Assembly: GCF_009497155.1 (NCBI RefSeq)
Contig: NZ_WINI01000006.1
Span: forward strand, 124,001 to 188,000
DNA from: Glaciimonas soli
Lineage (GTDB): Bacteria > Pseudomonadota > Gammaproteobacteria > Burkholderiales > Burkholderiaceae_D
Direction of reading: 5' to 3'
DNA: 64,000 nucleotides
Within the stretch, counting starts at the first letter, position 1. Every line of letters begins with the position of its first letter. Position numbers and translations under genes: made by a program. Below, one piece after another: positions 1 to 10,546 of this stretch. The notes under the pieces were generated by a model. The model made no database searches, was not told where the DNA came from, and saw only the letters and a program-made list of their open reading frames with translations.

Positions 1-208
1 CGTGATCCGCTCCATCGGGATGCAAGGGCAAACCAACGATACAGCGTGCCGGTTGCCACTCCTTGATCAGCAGCGCAATTTCTGCAAACTTCGCATCGTT
101 ACTCACGGCGCTGATAATCGTTAAAGGCTGCGCTTGCCTGAGCAAGGTATTTCCGACGGCAACGCCAACGCGTTTCAGCCCAAAATCGAAGCCTAGTATG
201 GTTTCCAT
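1..208 (-). CDS. ruvX: RuvX/YqgF putative Holliday junction resolvase (partial, N-terminal part)
   Basis: RuvX/YqgF is an RNase H-fold nuclease-like protein linked to Holliday junction resolution and to pre-16S rRNA 5' end processing. The visible N terminus reads METILGFDFGLKRVGVAVG, which contains the family's first acidic motif (DFG.KR.GVA), and continues through IVGLPLHPDG. The rest of the gene lies beyond base 1. The ATG is at 208, but an in-frame TTG at 217 sits about 8 bases after an AGGGAG sequence and could be the true start. The gene lies 27 bp downstream of yqgE in the same direction, the standard yqgE-ruvX pair. Confidence 0.93.
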   Translation of the reverse strand, partial: METILGFDFGLKRVGVAVGNTLLRQAQPLTIISAVSNDAKFAEIALLIKEWQPARCIVGLPLHPDGADH

Positions 209-235
209 TGCATTCAAATCACAAACTCCCTGGGC

Positions 236-967
236 TTACGCACGTCCAGATCCTGCCGATAACAGATACGGATCGATCCCCAACAATTTTATTGCGGCCG
301 CAAATCGCTCCGCAATCGGCATTCCGAAAATGATCTCCGGATCGGCCGCAACAGTTAACCAATCATTACGTGCAATTTCATTTTCCAGTTGTCCCGGTGT
401 CCAGCTCGAACAGCCTATGCTGACCAACATCCGCTCCGGGCCAATTGCATGTGCAACCTCTTCCAACACATCTTTGGAAAAAGTAATTGCGACTTGATCG
501 CTCACTTTTACGGTGGAAGAGTAGGCAGTAGGTGGTGAATGCAAAACAAACCCGCGCTCGGCTTGTACCGGCCCACCAAACATGACCGGACGCTTGGTCA
601 GAGGCAGTGTAATTTTGTCACCCTTATCGGCGCTGGCATTTGCACTCGTCATGCGTTCCATTAACGGCGATATCTGTGGCGACACAACGTCATCCGAAAT
701 CAGTTTCAGATCTATCCGCTCCAACAAGATGTCCATCGTCATATCGGTGGCTTTATTGATCACCACCCCCATAGCACCATCGGCATTATGCTCACAAAGA
801 AACACGACCGACCCGCCAAATATGGGGTCTTGCATTGCTGGCATCGCTATCAGGAAGTGATTGCTCAAATCCATCTGCAAAGGTTCGGAAAATTTAAGGG
901 CTGCCGTCTCGGAATCGGACGGGGATACGGGAGAGGAAACGCTCTTTTTTGTCTGTTGCTTAGTCAT
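236..967 (-). CDS. yqgE: YqgE/AlgH family protein (UPF0301, DUF179)
   Basis: This is a YqgE/AlgH family protein of unknown biochemical function; the family is widespread in proteobacteria and usually sits beside ruvX, as here. Family signatures include NHFLIAMPAM near residue 36, the FGGSVVFLCEHNADGAMGVV stretch, a VMFGGPVQ.ERGFVLH motif, and SIGCSSWTPGQLENEI near the C terminus. The frame is 243 residues, whereas family members are usually about 185-200. The extra 31 N-terminal residues are Ser/Lys/Gln-rich, and Met32 (MDLSNHFLIA) matches where homologues normally begin, so the real start may be downstream. Identity is sure; function is not. Confidence 0.93.
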   Translation of the reverse strand: MTKQQTKKSVSSPVSPSDSETAALKFSEPLQMDLSNHFLIAMPAMQDPIFGGSVVFLCEHNADGAMGVVINKATDMTMDILLERIDLKLISDDVVSPQISPLMERMTSANASADKGDKITLPLTKRPVMFGGPVQAERGFVLHSPPTAYSSTVKVSDQVAITFSKDVLEEVAHAIGPERMLVSIGCSSWTPGQLENEIARNDWLTVAADPEIIFGMPIAERFAAAIKLLGIDPYLLSAGSGRA

Positions 968-1000
968 CCCGCCATTTTATCAGTTTTGAAATTAAGGCTG

Positions 1001-1016
1001 ACGCAAAACAGGACTG
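1001..1016 (+). repeat. Solo end of the TTACGCAAAACAGG repeat family
   Basis: The sequence ACGCAAAACAGGACTG upstream of yqgE matches the terminal inverted repeat of the element between pilT and pilU (54457-54616), differing at one base. No inverted partner is visible nearby, so this looks like a decayed or single-ended copy. The rest of the 968-1134 gap holds only a weak A/T-rich hairpin near 1020-1050 and no gene. Confidence 0.45.
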
Positions 1017-1134
1017 ACGATTGCATTTTGTATTCATATTAAAAATGCAAGCAGAAGAGCAATGAATGACAACTGAAATGACAGCATTAGCGCGCACGCC
1101 ATGACAATTCAATTTGGCGCGTATTCTCGTTACA

Positions 1135-1551
1135 TCACTCTAGCGTGTAGACGAAGGTATAAGTATGCGTTTTATCCGGTGCAATAATGATATCCATCTT
1201 GCCGGCAAGCCCCTTCAATTCGCCGGTCCCGGAGTCTGGAACAACGGTAACGGATAGCTCTGGAACGCCTCGAGTCATTGTGCCGCTGTGCTGCAGCACA
1301 AAGCTGCCTTCACGTCCGCCCAGCTTCCCGGTAACGCGCTCCAGCGCTACGTAACCCGCAGAGCCTTTGACCTCCGATTGCACGGCCATCATCTCGCCCT
1401 TGCTGGTGGCATCAAGTTCGCCATGAAACTGCTTGTCTATTGTCATGCGACCAACATGAGAAGCCGCCGCCACATCGCTATCCGGCTTCTGCGGCGCCAG
1501 CGTCACCTCAAATGTACCGCTGGCGTGTTGCGTCATGCCCGCTATATCCAT
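1135..1551 (-). CDS. DUF3224 domain protein
   Basis: A 138-residue soluble protein that resembles the DUF3224 family, whose members are small proteins with an allene oxide cyclase/dirigent-like beta-barrel and no established role. Supporting features are the start ASGTFEVTL, the central SEVKGSAGYVALERVTG and GREGSFVLQHSGTM segments, and the PDSGTGELKGLAG-K motif followed by a YTF.Y.LE end. The ATG at 1551 follows a GGGGGAACTTGAACA leader, a reasonable ribosome site. There is no signal peptide. It lies between a hairpin repeat and yqgE with no sign of operon linkage to chpA. Confidence 0.8.
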   Translation of the reverse strand: MDIAGMTQHASGTFEVTLAPQKPDSDVAAASHVGRMTIDKQFHGELDATSKGEMMAVQSEVKGSAGYVALERVTGKLGGREGSFVLQHSGTMTRGVPELSVTVVPDSGTGELKGLAGKMDIIIAPDKTHTYTFVYTLE

Positions 1552-1604
1552 TGTTCAAGTTCCCCCTGAAGAAGAATTTTTACAACGCCACCTCTTAGTA
1601 ATCT

Positions 1605-1690
1605 CGCATAACTGTTTAGACTAGGCGCTCCGACGCAGACAGTACGATAGTACGGCAAGGCGGAAGCAACGACGTATAAACCGTTATGCG
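1605..1690 (+). repeat. Covarying hairpin element, copy A (conserved CGCAGACAGT core)
   Basis: The outer arms CGCATAAC (1605-1612) and GTTATGCG (1683-1690) are perfectly complementary. After one mismatch the stem continues with GTTTA (1614-1618) against TAAAC (1677-1681). An inner stem GCTCCG (1627-1632) pairs with CGGAAGC (1661-1667) with one bulge. The loop carries ACGCAGACAGT and GGCAAGG with a GTAC-GATA-GTAC mini-hairpin. The right arm overlaps the stop codon of chpA. Copies B (37131-37215) and C (50115-50196) share the loop but have different, still complementary stems. Confidence 0.7.
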
Positions 1691-4600
1691 GGAATACTTT
1701 TTTGCATAAATCCACTAATCGCGCTCAACAAAGCATCTTCCTGATACGGCTTACCAAGATATTCATTGACGCCCAATTCCATCGCATAAGCCCTGTGCTT
1801 GGTAGCGGTACGTGAAGTGATCATGATAATAGGGATATGACGCGTGCGTTCATCACTGCGAATGTTACGCGTCAAATCGAAGCCGTCCATCCGCGGCATT
1901 TCAATATCCACCAACATCACATCCGGCGTAATCGCCTGCAGTTGCTGCAACGCATCGACACCATCTTTTGCCAACACGACTTGATACGATTCGCGCATTA
2001 ACAAGCGCTGTGTGACGCGTCGCACTGTCAACGAATCATCGACCACCATAACGATTTTTTGCGTGCGCAGGCCTTGCTCTAACTTGACAGTCGGTGCGAT
2101 GACTCTGGCTTCCATTTCAGCTACAGCACCAACGCCTTCGACAGCATGAACAGTTTCCGTGGTCATGCCCGAGCGAGGCGCGCGTACTTCTTGCGCAAAG
2201 CGCTGCGCTAATGGCACCGGATTCAAAATCAACACGATGTCGCCAGAACCGAGCACTGTCGCACCGACAATACCGATCATACGAGACAATTGCGGTCCAA
2301 TATTTTTCACCACCACCTCGCGGTTACCAACAATCGTATCCACGTGCAGTGCGACGCGATTATTGACACTGTTACCGCTTTTTAAAATCACAATCGGTGT
2401 GTATTGCTGCGCCGCCGGAACGGCTTCATGCTCGCCCAATAGAGCCGACAGATAATGCAGCGGCACGCGCTGTCCTTGCCACAACAACGTGCCTTCGTTA
2501 TACGCCTGTGCCAGCATCGGTGCTTTCAACTGCTGCACTTGCTCCACCAATGCTGATGGCACAGCATAAGTCTGGCCACCAGTTGAGAAAATTACCACTT
2601 GCGTCACTGCCAATGTCAACGGCAAATGAATTGCAAACGTAGTGCCTTTACCCGCTTCAGTGTTGACCGCAACACGACCACCTAAAGAGGTTGCTTCAGA
2701 ACGCACCACATCCATACCGACACCACGACCTGCCAATTCGGTCACTTCCGTTGCGGTCGAAAATCCTGGTTTGAAAATCAGATCAGTAACTTCGCCATCA
2801 GACAATAATAGATCCGTACTGATCAAGCCGTTACTTTGTGCTTTCTCGCGTATCCGCGACAAATTCAAACCTTGACCGTCATCGGTTAATTGAATCAATA
2901 CCTCATTACCATCTTGAAGAATTTCGATTTTTAATTCGCCGACATCGCTCTTACCAGCGAGACGACGTTCGTCGCGCGTTTCGATACCGTGGACAATCGC
3001 GTTACGTAATAGATGCTCAAATGGTCCGACCATTTTTTCCAGAACGCCGCGATCCATCTCCACTGTGCTACCAAGAATATCCAGCGTCACACGCTTATCG
3101 AGCTCTTTCGATACCTGTCGAGTGAGGCGATACAAACGCTCAGCAACACTAGCAAATGGCACCATGCGGACATGCATCAGGTCTTGTTGCAGATCACGAG
3201 TCAACAAACCTTGCGCAACCAAATCGGCACTGGCATCATCGGCCGACTTTGTCAGTGTTTTTTGCAAAGTGGCTACGTCATTGACACTCTCTGCCATCAT
3301 CCGTGTCAGCTCTTGCAAACGGGTAAAACGGTCAAACTCAAGCGGATCAAATTCGCGCTCACCGGCTTGCGTCATCCGAGAAGATATTTGCGTTTCCGCC
3401 TGCATCTCAATTTCACGCAACTGCTCACGCAAACGCACCACGTTTTCATCCAACTCCGATAGTGACGACTGCAAAGTACCAACCCCGGATTCCAAACGCG
3501 AACGCGCGATAGAAACTTCACCGGCCTGATTTACCAAACGATCAAGAATGTCGGCATTCACACGCACTTGCTGCACCGGTGCTTTGACTGGCAATGGTGT
3601 TGCAGCTGTCGTTGCGGCGATTAATCCCGCCATCTTTGGCACTATCACTGACGTCAATGCAGACGACGCTCCAACTGGGGCCACCGTGCTTGTTACGCTT
3701 GCTGCACTTGCTGCAATTGCTTTAGGTTTTGGTTGTGGCGAACACAGATCTTCAAACAGCTGCACTCCATGGTCGTAGTGCGCGAGCAGCTCTTCTACTT
3801 TATGCAGAATATGCTCAGCCTTGCTCTGATCATCGCTGCTGTGTGAAATGATTTCAATCTGGCTTTCCATCTCATGCATATGCTGACCAAGCACCATCGC
3901 ACCGGCCATCCGTGCGCTGCCTTTAATGGTATGCAAATGGCGCAAAATTGCCTGGATGATAGCGGTCGGCATTGCAACAGAAGTTTCCTGTGCTGACTGT
4001 TGCCAGTCACGCAAAGCACCACCGATTTGCGGCAACATATCTCGCGCTTCTTCGATAAAGACCGGCAATAAATCCTCATCCAAATCGTCGCGCAAAGTTA
4101 AGTTGGCATCCAATTCTTCCGTGCTTTGCTCGAACAGACGCGGCACTACTGGCGCCATAGTTTCGATTAACATTGGCTCTGTCTCTGCTATTGCAGTGAC
4201 AGATTCAAGCACGTGCAGATGCTGAACATTATCGGATGATGGTGATAGACTTTGCAGCACTTCTGCGTCGTCATCTTTGCGCGGCTCGTCATTCGCATGC
4301 ATCAGTGCATTCAAACCACTTACCAATGCCGGTTCGTAATACGGCATTTCACCTTGCGCAAATTCCTGCAACATCGCTTTTGCCTGATCAACTGCCAACG
4401 TGATCATAACAAAATCTTGTTCTTGCATAACCGTTGGTTGCAAAGCGGCACGCTGCAATAACATTTCCAACGCATGCGCCAGTTCCTGCAACGGTTTAAA
4501 ACCAACCGTGGCCGAGCTGCCCGCCAAAGAATGTGCAGCATGGATCGCTTGTACGGCAACAACACGCTCAGGCTCATGCCGCCACTCAGAGAAGTCACGC

Positions 4601-7600
4601 GCTAACAAACGGACTAACTGATCTGTTTCAGTTAAATAAATGTTGTATAACGGCAGACTGATCTGCAATTCACCAATTTTTTTAAGACTGTCATCTGGAC
4701 GACTTTCCGGCACGCCCGGGAAAGCAATCACTTCTGCGCTTTCCGCTTGATGTTGCGGTTGGTCGGGCGGTAATTGAAGCGCATCAACATTGTGTTCTGC
4801 ATAGCTGGCCAGCTCGACCACTGGCGACTCAGTGCCAGTATGCTCGCTAGCAAACAGCGCGATAGCGTCGGCAAATTCGTCTTCCGACACCTCAGATAAC
4901 TGAATGTCAGAAGGCTGTAATTCTGTCGCCTGCACAATGAATGCTGGCGAGACTACTTCGTCAGTCAATTCAGCGCTTAACTCAGCGTTTAACTCAGCAT
5001 CATCGCTTGTATCAAGCACTGCAGATATGACGTGTGCAGGTAAAAATTCATGGCCATCGCGGACCTGTTGCGCAGATGCACTTAGCGCTTCTGCTGTCCG
5101 ATGCGATGTTCCCATCGCCCGAATATCTGCAATCCATCCCTCAAAATACTGCGTCGCCTCATCTAGCAACGCATACAGTGACGGCGTGCCGTTCCGTGCT
5201 TCAGACAACCACAGATTGAGCACCTGTTCTATGCTCCATGCCGCCTCGCCGAATGCGGTCAAGCCTATCATGCGGCTACTGCCTTTCAAGGTATGAAAAG
5301 CGCGACGCAATACCGTTAAATGTTCTTGATTGTGTGGGGCAAGACGTGCTTCCGGCAAAGTCTCGTGGACACAAGCACAGACTTCATCTGCCTCTGATAG
5401 AAAAATCTCCTGCAACTCGGCGTCGGCTTCTTCCTCACTGGTCGGCATTGGTGCCGACAACGTGATTTCCGGGCTGTGATTTTCTGTATGCGCAGGAACA
5501 ATCGCAGTCACCAACTCTGCAATTGTTGCATTGGGCGCAGCCAACAGATCAATCGCCGCTTGCGCGCGATCGCTCGCACTGTGATCGTCGCTTAATCTGG
5601 CGTCAGCGCGCACTTGCACCAACGATGCTTTTAATTGCTCTTGCAACTCCAGATTCTGCGGTTCATTCGACAACGATATCGCCAGTTCGGCAGCTTGCTG
5701 CTGATGTTGCAACAGCTCTTCTTCTATCGTCGGCAAATGCGGAAAAGAGAGCGCGGGAAATTCATCATGCGCAGCACTAGCTGACTCGCCAGATGTCGCC
5801 GCTTCTGAAACTAATGGCGCAAAATTTTCTGCAACCGGGACTATCGCCGAAACCGGAACGGCTGGAGCCACGACATGCACCACTGGTTCACTCACCACGG
5901 TTGATGCAGTACGCTCTAATAGATTAATCCGAAATACCTGGCGCTCTTCATCAAAATTCAAACGGCAATGTTGATGATCCGCATGACCAGATTGATGCTG
6001 TAGCATCTCCAGATAAAAGCTCAATGCGCCAATATTTTGCGCGATCCGCTCAAACTCTATCTGCTCCGGCAATTGGCCATCTTCTGCATCAGAGAATTGC
6101 TGCAACGTGGCGCGTGTATGCGTGATCACTTCAGCGGCATCTGCATTGGATTCAACATGATCCAGAATTGACAATGCACCTTGAATTTGAGACAGGACGT
6201 GATCAATTCTGGTCAGCACCGTACGTTTGGCGGGTTCGGAAAAATACTCATCAAGCATTTTTTCAACCTGACGCAAACTGACTAACATCTCATGCGCCAA
6301 TGTTTTTACATTTTGCCGCTGTTGCGCTGCTTGATAAATTTCACCCAACCAATGTGCTGGCTCGGTTGGTGTTTCACCTGACATCACCGATAGCAAGCGT
6401 GCGCTCATCGCGTCGGCACGCTCAGAGAAATTCTCTGGCAATCGATGAATGTGGCTTAGGGTGTTTTCAATAAACAATAAGCTGGTCGCAATTTCTATAC
6501 CAATCGCATCACCCGGCTTGGCATAGGCCGCATGGCGTGCAATGCCACTTAATTCACGCAGCAATTTAGCCAGTGATGGCGCATTTAATTGGCCGCCGGA
6601 TTCACTCAACGCATGCATCTGCTGCTCGAAATTTTGCGCTGGCGCCGGATTCCCCGAAGCCAGGTTATCCCACATATTTTTAGCTTGCGTCAGATGTTCT
6701 TTGGCTGCTTGCAGTGCGACAGGATTAACCTGATCGTAATGACGTGCCTGATAATCCGCTGGAACCGCGCCTTCCAAACGATATGCAAGACGAATTTGCT
6801 GATTTTTCGCTGATGGCGTTTGTATGCCCGCGATAAAAAACAAAGCGTCACGCAATAAGCGCTCGGAGATACTCGACGATCCTTCGCTTAAACGACGCAG
6901 TTGCAAATTAATCCGTGCAAACAATTGTTTGACGTGCAGCGCATTTCCCTCATTCGTTACAATATCGGCGTTGGCAACGCCATCGGAAAAGCCATTCATC
7001 ACCCACCAAAAGGCGCGTGACTGCTGATGCGTTTGTGCCTGCTCTACTTCACCAATCACACTTTGCATGATGGCGGCATTCTGACACTCAACTGTGCTAT
7101 CGCTGCTTTTCAGGAATGGCAGCAATGCCATTTCAAAGCGTTTACGTAGCGACTTTAAATCTAGTTCGATATTCTGCTGACCTTCCACAACAAACTGTGG
7201 CCTGATGCTCAGGTCAGGAAAAAATAAATCTGCCGGATGACACTTTTGCTGCCCCGCTGCCGTCCTGACAACCTGCATTAATGCATGATAATACGGGAAT
7301 AATTTGACCGGTTGATGTGCGGCGCCAGCCAGCAACTCTTCCAGATAAGCGATCAACGCTTGATATGTTTGACCTATCGTTGCGACCTGCTCTGCGCTAA
7401 GAACAGCAACGTTACTGTTCTCATCCGTTTGCGCTGCTTGCGCCTGATCGAGCAACTCTTCAACCGCTTCTGTCAATATCGTCACGCCACTGATATCAAC
7501 CATCTGCAACGCGCCATGCGCCTGGTGCAAATAGGTTTTTGCAAGAAGCAACTGGGTGCTTTGATCCTTGTTCTGATCGCTAGATAATTTTTGCAACGCT

Positions 7601-7686
7601 GTCGCAGATTGCGTCAGCGCCTCTTGAATTTCGTTCATGACCCATGACAATGGACCGGTGTCTGGTTGAGAAAATGCGGTGGTCAT
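1684..7686 (-). CDS. chpA: ChpA/PilL-type CheA hybrid histidine kinase of the type IV pilus chemosensory system
   Basis: This 2000-residue cytoplasmic kinase is the core of the Pil-Chp pathway, taking signals from PilJ through the CheW-like PilI and phosphorylating PilG and PilH to control twitching and pilus-linked signalling. Three clear Hpt modules carry phosphorylatable histidines at about H798 (HTLKGSSRM), H1052 (HSLAGSS) and H1252 (HTIKGSARM); more degenerate Hpt-like helices precede them. Then come a CheA dimerisation/ATPase region (N box LLRNAIVHGIE near 1560, GRGVGMDVV), a CheW-like domain and a C-terminal receiver (VVDDSLTVRR; phospho-Asp about D1927 in LVDIEMPRMDGF). It is shorter than Pseudomonas ChpA (about 2470 residues). 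It ends the operon; its stop overlaps repeat copy A. Confidence 0.95.
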   Translation of the reverse strand: MTTAFSQPDTGPLSWVMNEIQEALTQSATALQKLSSDQNKDQSTQLLLAKTYLHQAHGALQMVDISGVTILTEAVEELLDQAQAAQTDENSNVAVLSAEQVATIGQTYQALIAYLEELLAGAAHQPVKLFPYYHALMQVVRTAAGQQKCHPADLFFPDLSIRPQFVVEGQQNIELDLKSLRKRFEMALLPFLKSSDSTVECQNAAIMQSVIGEVEQAQTHQQSRAFWWVMNGFSDGVANADIVTNEGNALHVKQLFARINLQLRRLSEGSSSISERLLRDALFFIAGIQTPSAKNQQIRLAYRLEGAVPADYQARHYDQVNPVALQAAKEHLTQAKNMWDNLASGNPAPAQNFEQQMHALSESGGQLNAPSLAKLLRELSGIARHAAYAKPGDAIGIEIATSLLFIENTLSHIHRLPENFSERADAMSARLLSVMSGETPTEPAHWLGEIYQAAQQRQNVKTLAHEMLVSLRQVEKMLDEYFSEPAKRTVLTRIDHVLSQIQGALSILDHVESNADAAEVITHTRATLQQFSDAEDGQLPEQIEFERIAQNIGALSFYLEMLQHQSGHADHQHCRLNFDEERQVFRINLLERTASTVVSEPVVHVVAPAVPVSAIVPVAENFAPLVSEAATSGESASAAHDEFPALSFPHLPTIEEELLQHQQQAAELAISLSNEPQNLELQEQLKASLVQVRADARLSDDHSASDRAQAAIDLLAAPNATIAELVTAIVPAHTENHSPEITLSAPMPTSEEEADAELQEIFLSEADEVCACVHETLPEARLAPHNQEHLTVLRRAFHTLKGSSRMIGLTAFGEAAWSIEQVLNLWLSEARNGTPSLYALLDEATQYFEGWIADIRAMGTSHRTAEALSASAQQVRDGHEFLPAHVISAVLDTSDDAELNAELSAELTDEVVSPAFIVQATELQPSDIQLSEVSEDEFADAIALFASEHTGTESPVVELASYAEHNVDALQLPPDQPQHQAESAEVIAFPGVPESRPDDSLKKIGELQISLPLYNIYLTETDQLVRLLARDFSEWRHEPERVVAVQAIHAAHSLAGSSATVGFKPLQELAHALEMLLQRAALQPTVMQEQDFVMITLAVDQAKAMLQEFAQGEMPYYEPALVSGLNALMHANDEPRKDDDAEVLQSLSPSSDNVQHLHVLESVTAIAETEPMLIETMAPVVPRLFEQSTEELDANLTLRDDLDEDLLPVFIEEARDMLPQIGGALRDWQQSAQETSVAMPTAIIQAILRHLHTIKGSARMAGAMVLGQHMHEMESQIEIISHSSDDQSKAEHILHKVEELLAHYDHGVQLFEDLCSPQPKPKAIAASAASVTSTVAPVGASSALTSVIVPKMAGLIAATTAATPLPVKAPVQQVRVNADILDRLVNQAGEVSIARSRLESGVGTLQSSLSELDENVVRLREQLREIEMQAETQISSRMTQAGEREFDPLEFDRFTRLQELTRMMAESVNDVATLQKTLTKSADDASADLVAQGLLTRDLQQDLMHVRMVPFASVAERLYRLTRQVSKELDKRVTLDILGSTVEMDRGVLEKMVGPFEHLLRNAIVHGIETRDERRLAGKSDVGELKIEILQDGNEVLIQLTDDGQGLNLSRIREKAQSNGLISTDLLLSDGEVTDLIFKPGFSTATEVTELAGRGVGMDVVRSEATSLGGRVAVNTEAGKGTTFAIHLPLTLAVTQVVIFSTGGQTYAVPSALVEQVQQLKAPMLAQAYNEGTLLWQGQRVPLHYLSALLGEHEAVPAAQQYTPIVILKSGNSVNNRVALHVDTIVGNREVVVKNIGPQLSRMIGIVGATVLGSGDIVLILNPVPLAQRFAQEVRAPRSGMTTETVHAVEGVGAVAEMEARVIAPTVKLEQGLRTQKIVMVVDDSLTVRRVTQRLLMRESYQVVLAKDGVDALQQLQAITPDVMLVDIEMPRMDGFDLTRNIRSDERTRHIPIIMITSRTATKHRAYAMELGVNEYLGKPYQEDALLSAISGFMQKSIPA

Positions 7687-7821
7687 GACTGCCTTATTGG
7701 TTTTGAGAACCTGTTTTACTATTATTAATGATATGTTTTCTCTTCTCTCTCACATATAGGAGAAAGATCAGGCGAGATGGAATGCATCATTGAAAATGTC
7801 TGAACACTCCCTCTCCCCCAA

Positions 7822-7847
7822 CCCCTCTCTCGCTTGTCTGAGAGGGG
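7822..7847. repeat. CCCCTCTC hairpin between pilJ and chpA
   Basis: CCCCTCTC (7822-7829) pairs with GAGAGGGG (7840-7847) around a 10-base loop in the 172-bp gap between pilJ and chpA. The preceding CCCTCTCCCCCAACC stretch is typical of dispersed C/T-rich repeats seen in many betaproteobacterial intergenic regions. There is no T-run in the operon direction, so it is not an obvious terminator. No gene is visible in the gap; pilK (CheR-like), which Pseudomonas carries here, is absent. Confidence 0.5.
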
Positions 7848-7858
7848 AATCAGAGTAA

Positions 7859-10438
7859 TCAGCTCGTACGGAAACGCGATACTGAACTCTTCAAATCTTC
7901 TGCCAGTTTCGACAATTCACGAATCGACAACGCAGTTTGACGCGTACCTTCTCGTGTTTTATCCGTTACGGCAAGAATGTTTTGAATGTTAGTAGCAACC
8001 CCGTTTGCTGATGTTGCTTGCTGTTCCGTGGCGCTGGAAATACTTTGAATCAATTCCGCCAGTCGGTTCGAAACGCTACGAATCTCAGACAAGGAAGCAC
8101 CAGCGGCATCAGACAATTTCGCTCCCTCAACCACACCCGCCGTGGATTTTTCCATCGCCACAACGGCATCGTGCGTATCTGTTTGAATCGTCCGCACCAA
8201 CGCACCAATCTGTTTGGTCGCAGCACCGGAACGTTCCGCCAGGCGCTGCACCTCTTCCGCAACCACCGAGAAGCCGCGTCCCGCTTCACCGGCAGACGCC
8301 GCTTGAATCGCCGCATTCAACGCCAATACGTTGGTCTGTTCGGTAATGTCGGAAATCAGTTCAGTAATTTCACCAATCTCTTGTGACGACTCACCCAAGC
8401 GTTTAATACGCTTGGACGTTTCTTGAATCTGATCGCGAATTTCGTTCATACCGGCGATCGCATTTTCCACGGCCTTGGCACCACCTTCTGCCGCCGTAAC
8501 CGACTGACGCGCAACGTCAGCAGACTCACTCGCCGATTTTGATACATCGGTAATCTGCGTCGCCATGTCCAGAACTGCGTTGGTAGTTTCCTGAATATCG
8601 CGTGACTGTCGCTGCGATGCCGCCAACAGTTCGATCGAAATACTTTGCGCCTGATCCGATGCTGTCGTCACTTGCTGTGCAGTGGCAGTTACGCGACCAA
8701 CCAAGCCGCGCAATTCTTCAACCGTATAGTTAACCGAGTCGGCAATCGCACCGGTAATGTCTTCCGACACCGTCGCTTGCATAGTCAAGTCACCATCCGC
8801 AACTTCTTGCAGTTCATTCATCAAACGCAAAATCGCGGCCTGATTCTGGTTGTTCGTATTTGTCGCATTAATCTCGTGTTGAATCGCTTGCAAACGTTGA
8901 TCATCGGCAGCCTGACGACGTAAATCCGCTTCTTGCGTACGGCGACGACCTTCTTGCAACTGTACCCATGCAATACTTGCTGCAGCCAACAATGCTACTA
9001 ACGCAGATAACAGCATCAAGATAAATGGCAAACTCACTGAATCTTCCGAAGCGCGGTATTTATCCTGCAACGCCGTCAATTGTTGTTTCAACGATTCGTT
9101 TTCGGTAAAGATCAATTGTTCGGACTGTTTCGCGGACACGAAATTTTGCATGTTGCCCAATACCGCAGCGACCGATACCTGGTACTCGCCAAAAGATTTT
9201 GCCAGTGCAGTTAAGATCGCGCGCTCATCTTCATTTTTACTTGCTGGCAAACGCAAGATATCACTACCATTCAAAAAGCCATTGATGATGTCGCGGAAAG
9301 TATTCGTATCTTTCCCGAGCAAGAAAGCTGTTTCTGGATTCACACCTTCGGAGGTCAAAAATTCATTGGCGCTACGTCCTAAACGTTGCGTCAACATGAC
9401 CAGTTGTGATGCTGCGGAAATTTCATGAGGAGTTGCACCACCTTGCATTTTGATGGTCGAAATTTGCTCTGACAAATCTAACAATGTCGGTGACAAATCA
9501 TTCAGTTTTTGCAGTGTCACACCAAAACCGGTCAATTCTTTTTGCTGCTTCAAAATCGTGTCTGCAGCTTTGTCGGTATTGGACCAGGTTTTTTGCACCT
9601 CGGCCAAAACCGGTTGCATGCTTGAACTTGATGCCGCAATTGCACGACCTTTAAAAATACCGCCTTTGGTCAAGACTGCAATGTCTTTATTGAATTCATT
9701 GCGACTATCTGTCAACTGCTTAAACGCTTCTGGATTACCTTGAATCGCATTCGGAGTTGCTTTACCTATACGCTGCGAGTGCATCAGCGCATCATCGGCA
9801 ATTTGCGTGTGGATTGAACTTAAGGTTGCATCTCTGGTATTGAGCACCAGGAAAAACACCGTCAAGATCAATGCTCCCACCAACGTCATCAACAAGATTC
9901 GCACTTGCTGCTGTTGCGGCAACTTGCCAATCAGCGGTAGTGGCTTATCTTGATATGCAGATGCCAGTGCTCCCATTGCACCCGCCGTTGCTTCGGCTTT
10001 TGGTGCGACAGGCGCCGCAACTGGGGCAGCTGCTTGCGCGGTCTCAGTGTCATGATAGGTGGAAGTATCAACGGTTGCGCTTGATGCTGGCGCTACCTTT
10101 TCCATAAAAGCTGACGCTGCTGGCGCAGGAGTTGTCGGCACATAGGACGCAGCGGTTAATGTTGTCGGAATCTCTTCTGGGAAGGGATCGAAAATAGTCG
10201 AGGCAGAATCGAATGATGATGCATCCATTTCTGTCGCGCCAGCCGATTCAATCCAAACTGTATTTGACAAGGCATGCTCATCACCGTTCTGCGGATTCGC
10301 ATGCTGATTGGCTTCTGCTGCGGCAGCATACGCCGCAAAGTCTTGATGATCGTGCCCAGAATCGTGACCGAAAAACTCGCCACCTTCTACCTGTTCTTCT
10401 TTAGCTGCCTTGAACAGTGACGGTAATTTGAACGCCAT
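7859..10438 (-). CDS. pilJ: PilJ-type methyl-accepting chemoreceptor
   Basis: Membrane chemoreceptor that feeds the Pil-Chp kinase. In order: an Ala/Pro/acidic, low-complexity cytoplasmic N terminus of about 175 residues, TM1 near residues 180-200 ([19 protein letters not shown]), a periplasmic PilJ-type four-helix sensor region, TM2 near 475-500 ([19 protein letters not shown]), a HAMP-like segment ([19 protein letters not shown]) and a cytoplasmic signalling coiled coil with the hairpin tip ([20 protein letters not shown]). The length of 859 residues exceeds Pseudomonas PilJ (about 680), the excess being mostly the N-terminal extension. The start has a good GAGGAG site 9 bases upstream. No CheR- or CheB-like gene follows, so adaptation must be encoded elsewhere or be absent. 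Confidence 0.95.
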   Translation of the reverse strand: MAFKLPSLFKAAKEEQVEGGEFFGHDSGHDHQDFAAYAAAAEANQHANPQNGDEHALSNTVWIESAGATEMDASSFDSASTIFDPFPEEIPTTLTAASYVPTTPAPAASAFMEKVAPASSATVDTSTYHDTETAQAAAPVAAPVAPKAEATAGAMGALASAYQDKPLPLIGKLPQQQQVRILLMTLVGALILTVFFLVLNTRDATLSSIHTQIADDALMHSQRIGKATPNAIQGNPEAFKQLTDSRNEFNKDIAVLTKGGIFKGRAIAASSSSMQPVLAEVQKTWSNTDKAADTILKQQKELTGFGVTLQKLNDLSPTLLDLSEQISTIKMQGGATPHEISAASQLVMLTQRLGRSANEFLTSEGVNPETAFLLGKDTNTFRDIINGFLNGSDILRLPASKNEDERAILTALAKSFGEYQVSVAAVLGNMQNFVSAKQSEQLIFTENESLKQQLTALQDKYRASEDSVSLPFILMLLSALVALLAAASIAWVQLQEGRRRTQEADLRRQAADDQRLQAIQHEINATNTNNQNQAAILRLMNELQEVADGDLTMQATVSEDITGAIADSVNYTVEELRGLVGRVTATAQQVTTASDQAQSISIELLAASQRQSRDIQETTNAVLDMATQITDVSKSASESADVARQSVTAAEGGAKAVENAIAGMNEIRDQIQETSKRIKRLGESSQEIGEITELISDITEQTNVLALNAAIQAASAGEAGRGFSVVAEEVQRLAERSGAATKQIGALVRTIQTDTHDAVVAMEKSTAGVVEGAKLSDAAGASLSEIRSVSNRLAELIQSISSATEQQATSANGVATNIQNILAVTDKTREGTRQTALSIRELSKLAEDLKSSVSRFRTS

Positions 10439-10546
10439 TACAAAATCTCCTCATTACACATTCGATGTCGCCGCTGGTGAGCGTCAACGTGGATACCAAC
10501 CAACTGGCTTTTATTTGCTTTTATTGCTGTTTACAACTCACCACAC

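Noticed and set aside
3013-3529. Plus-strand frames of 149 and 154 residues inside chpA
   Set aside because: They overlap each other and a 2000-residue kinase gene with clear domains. They are shadows.
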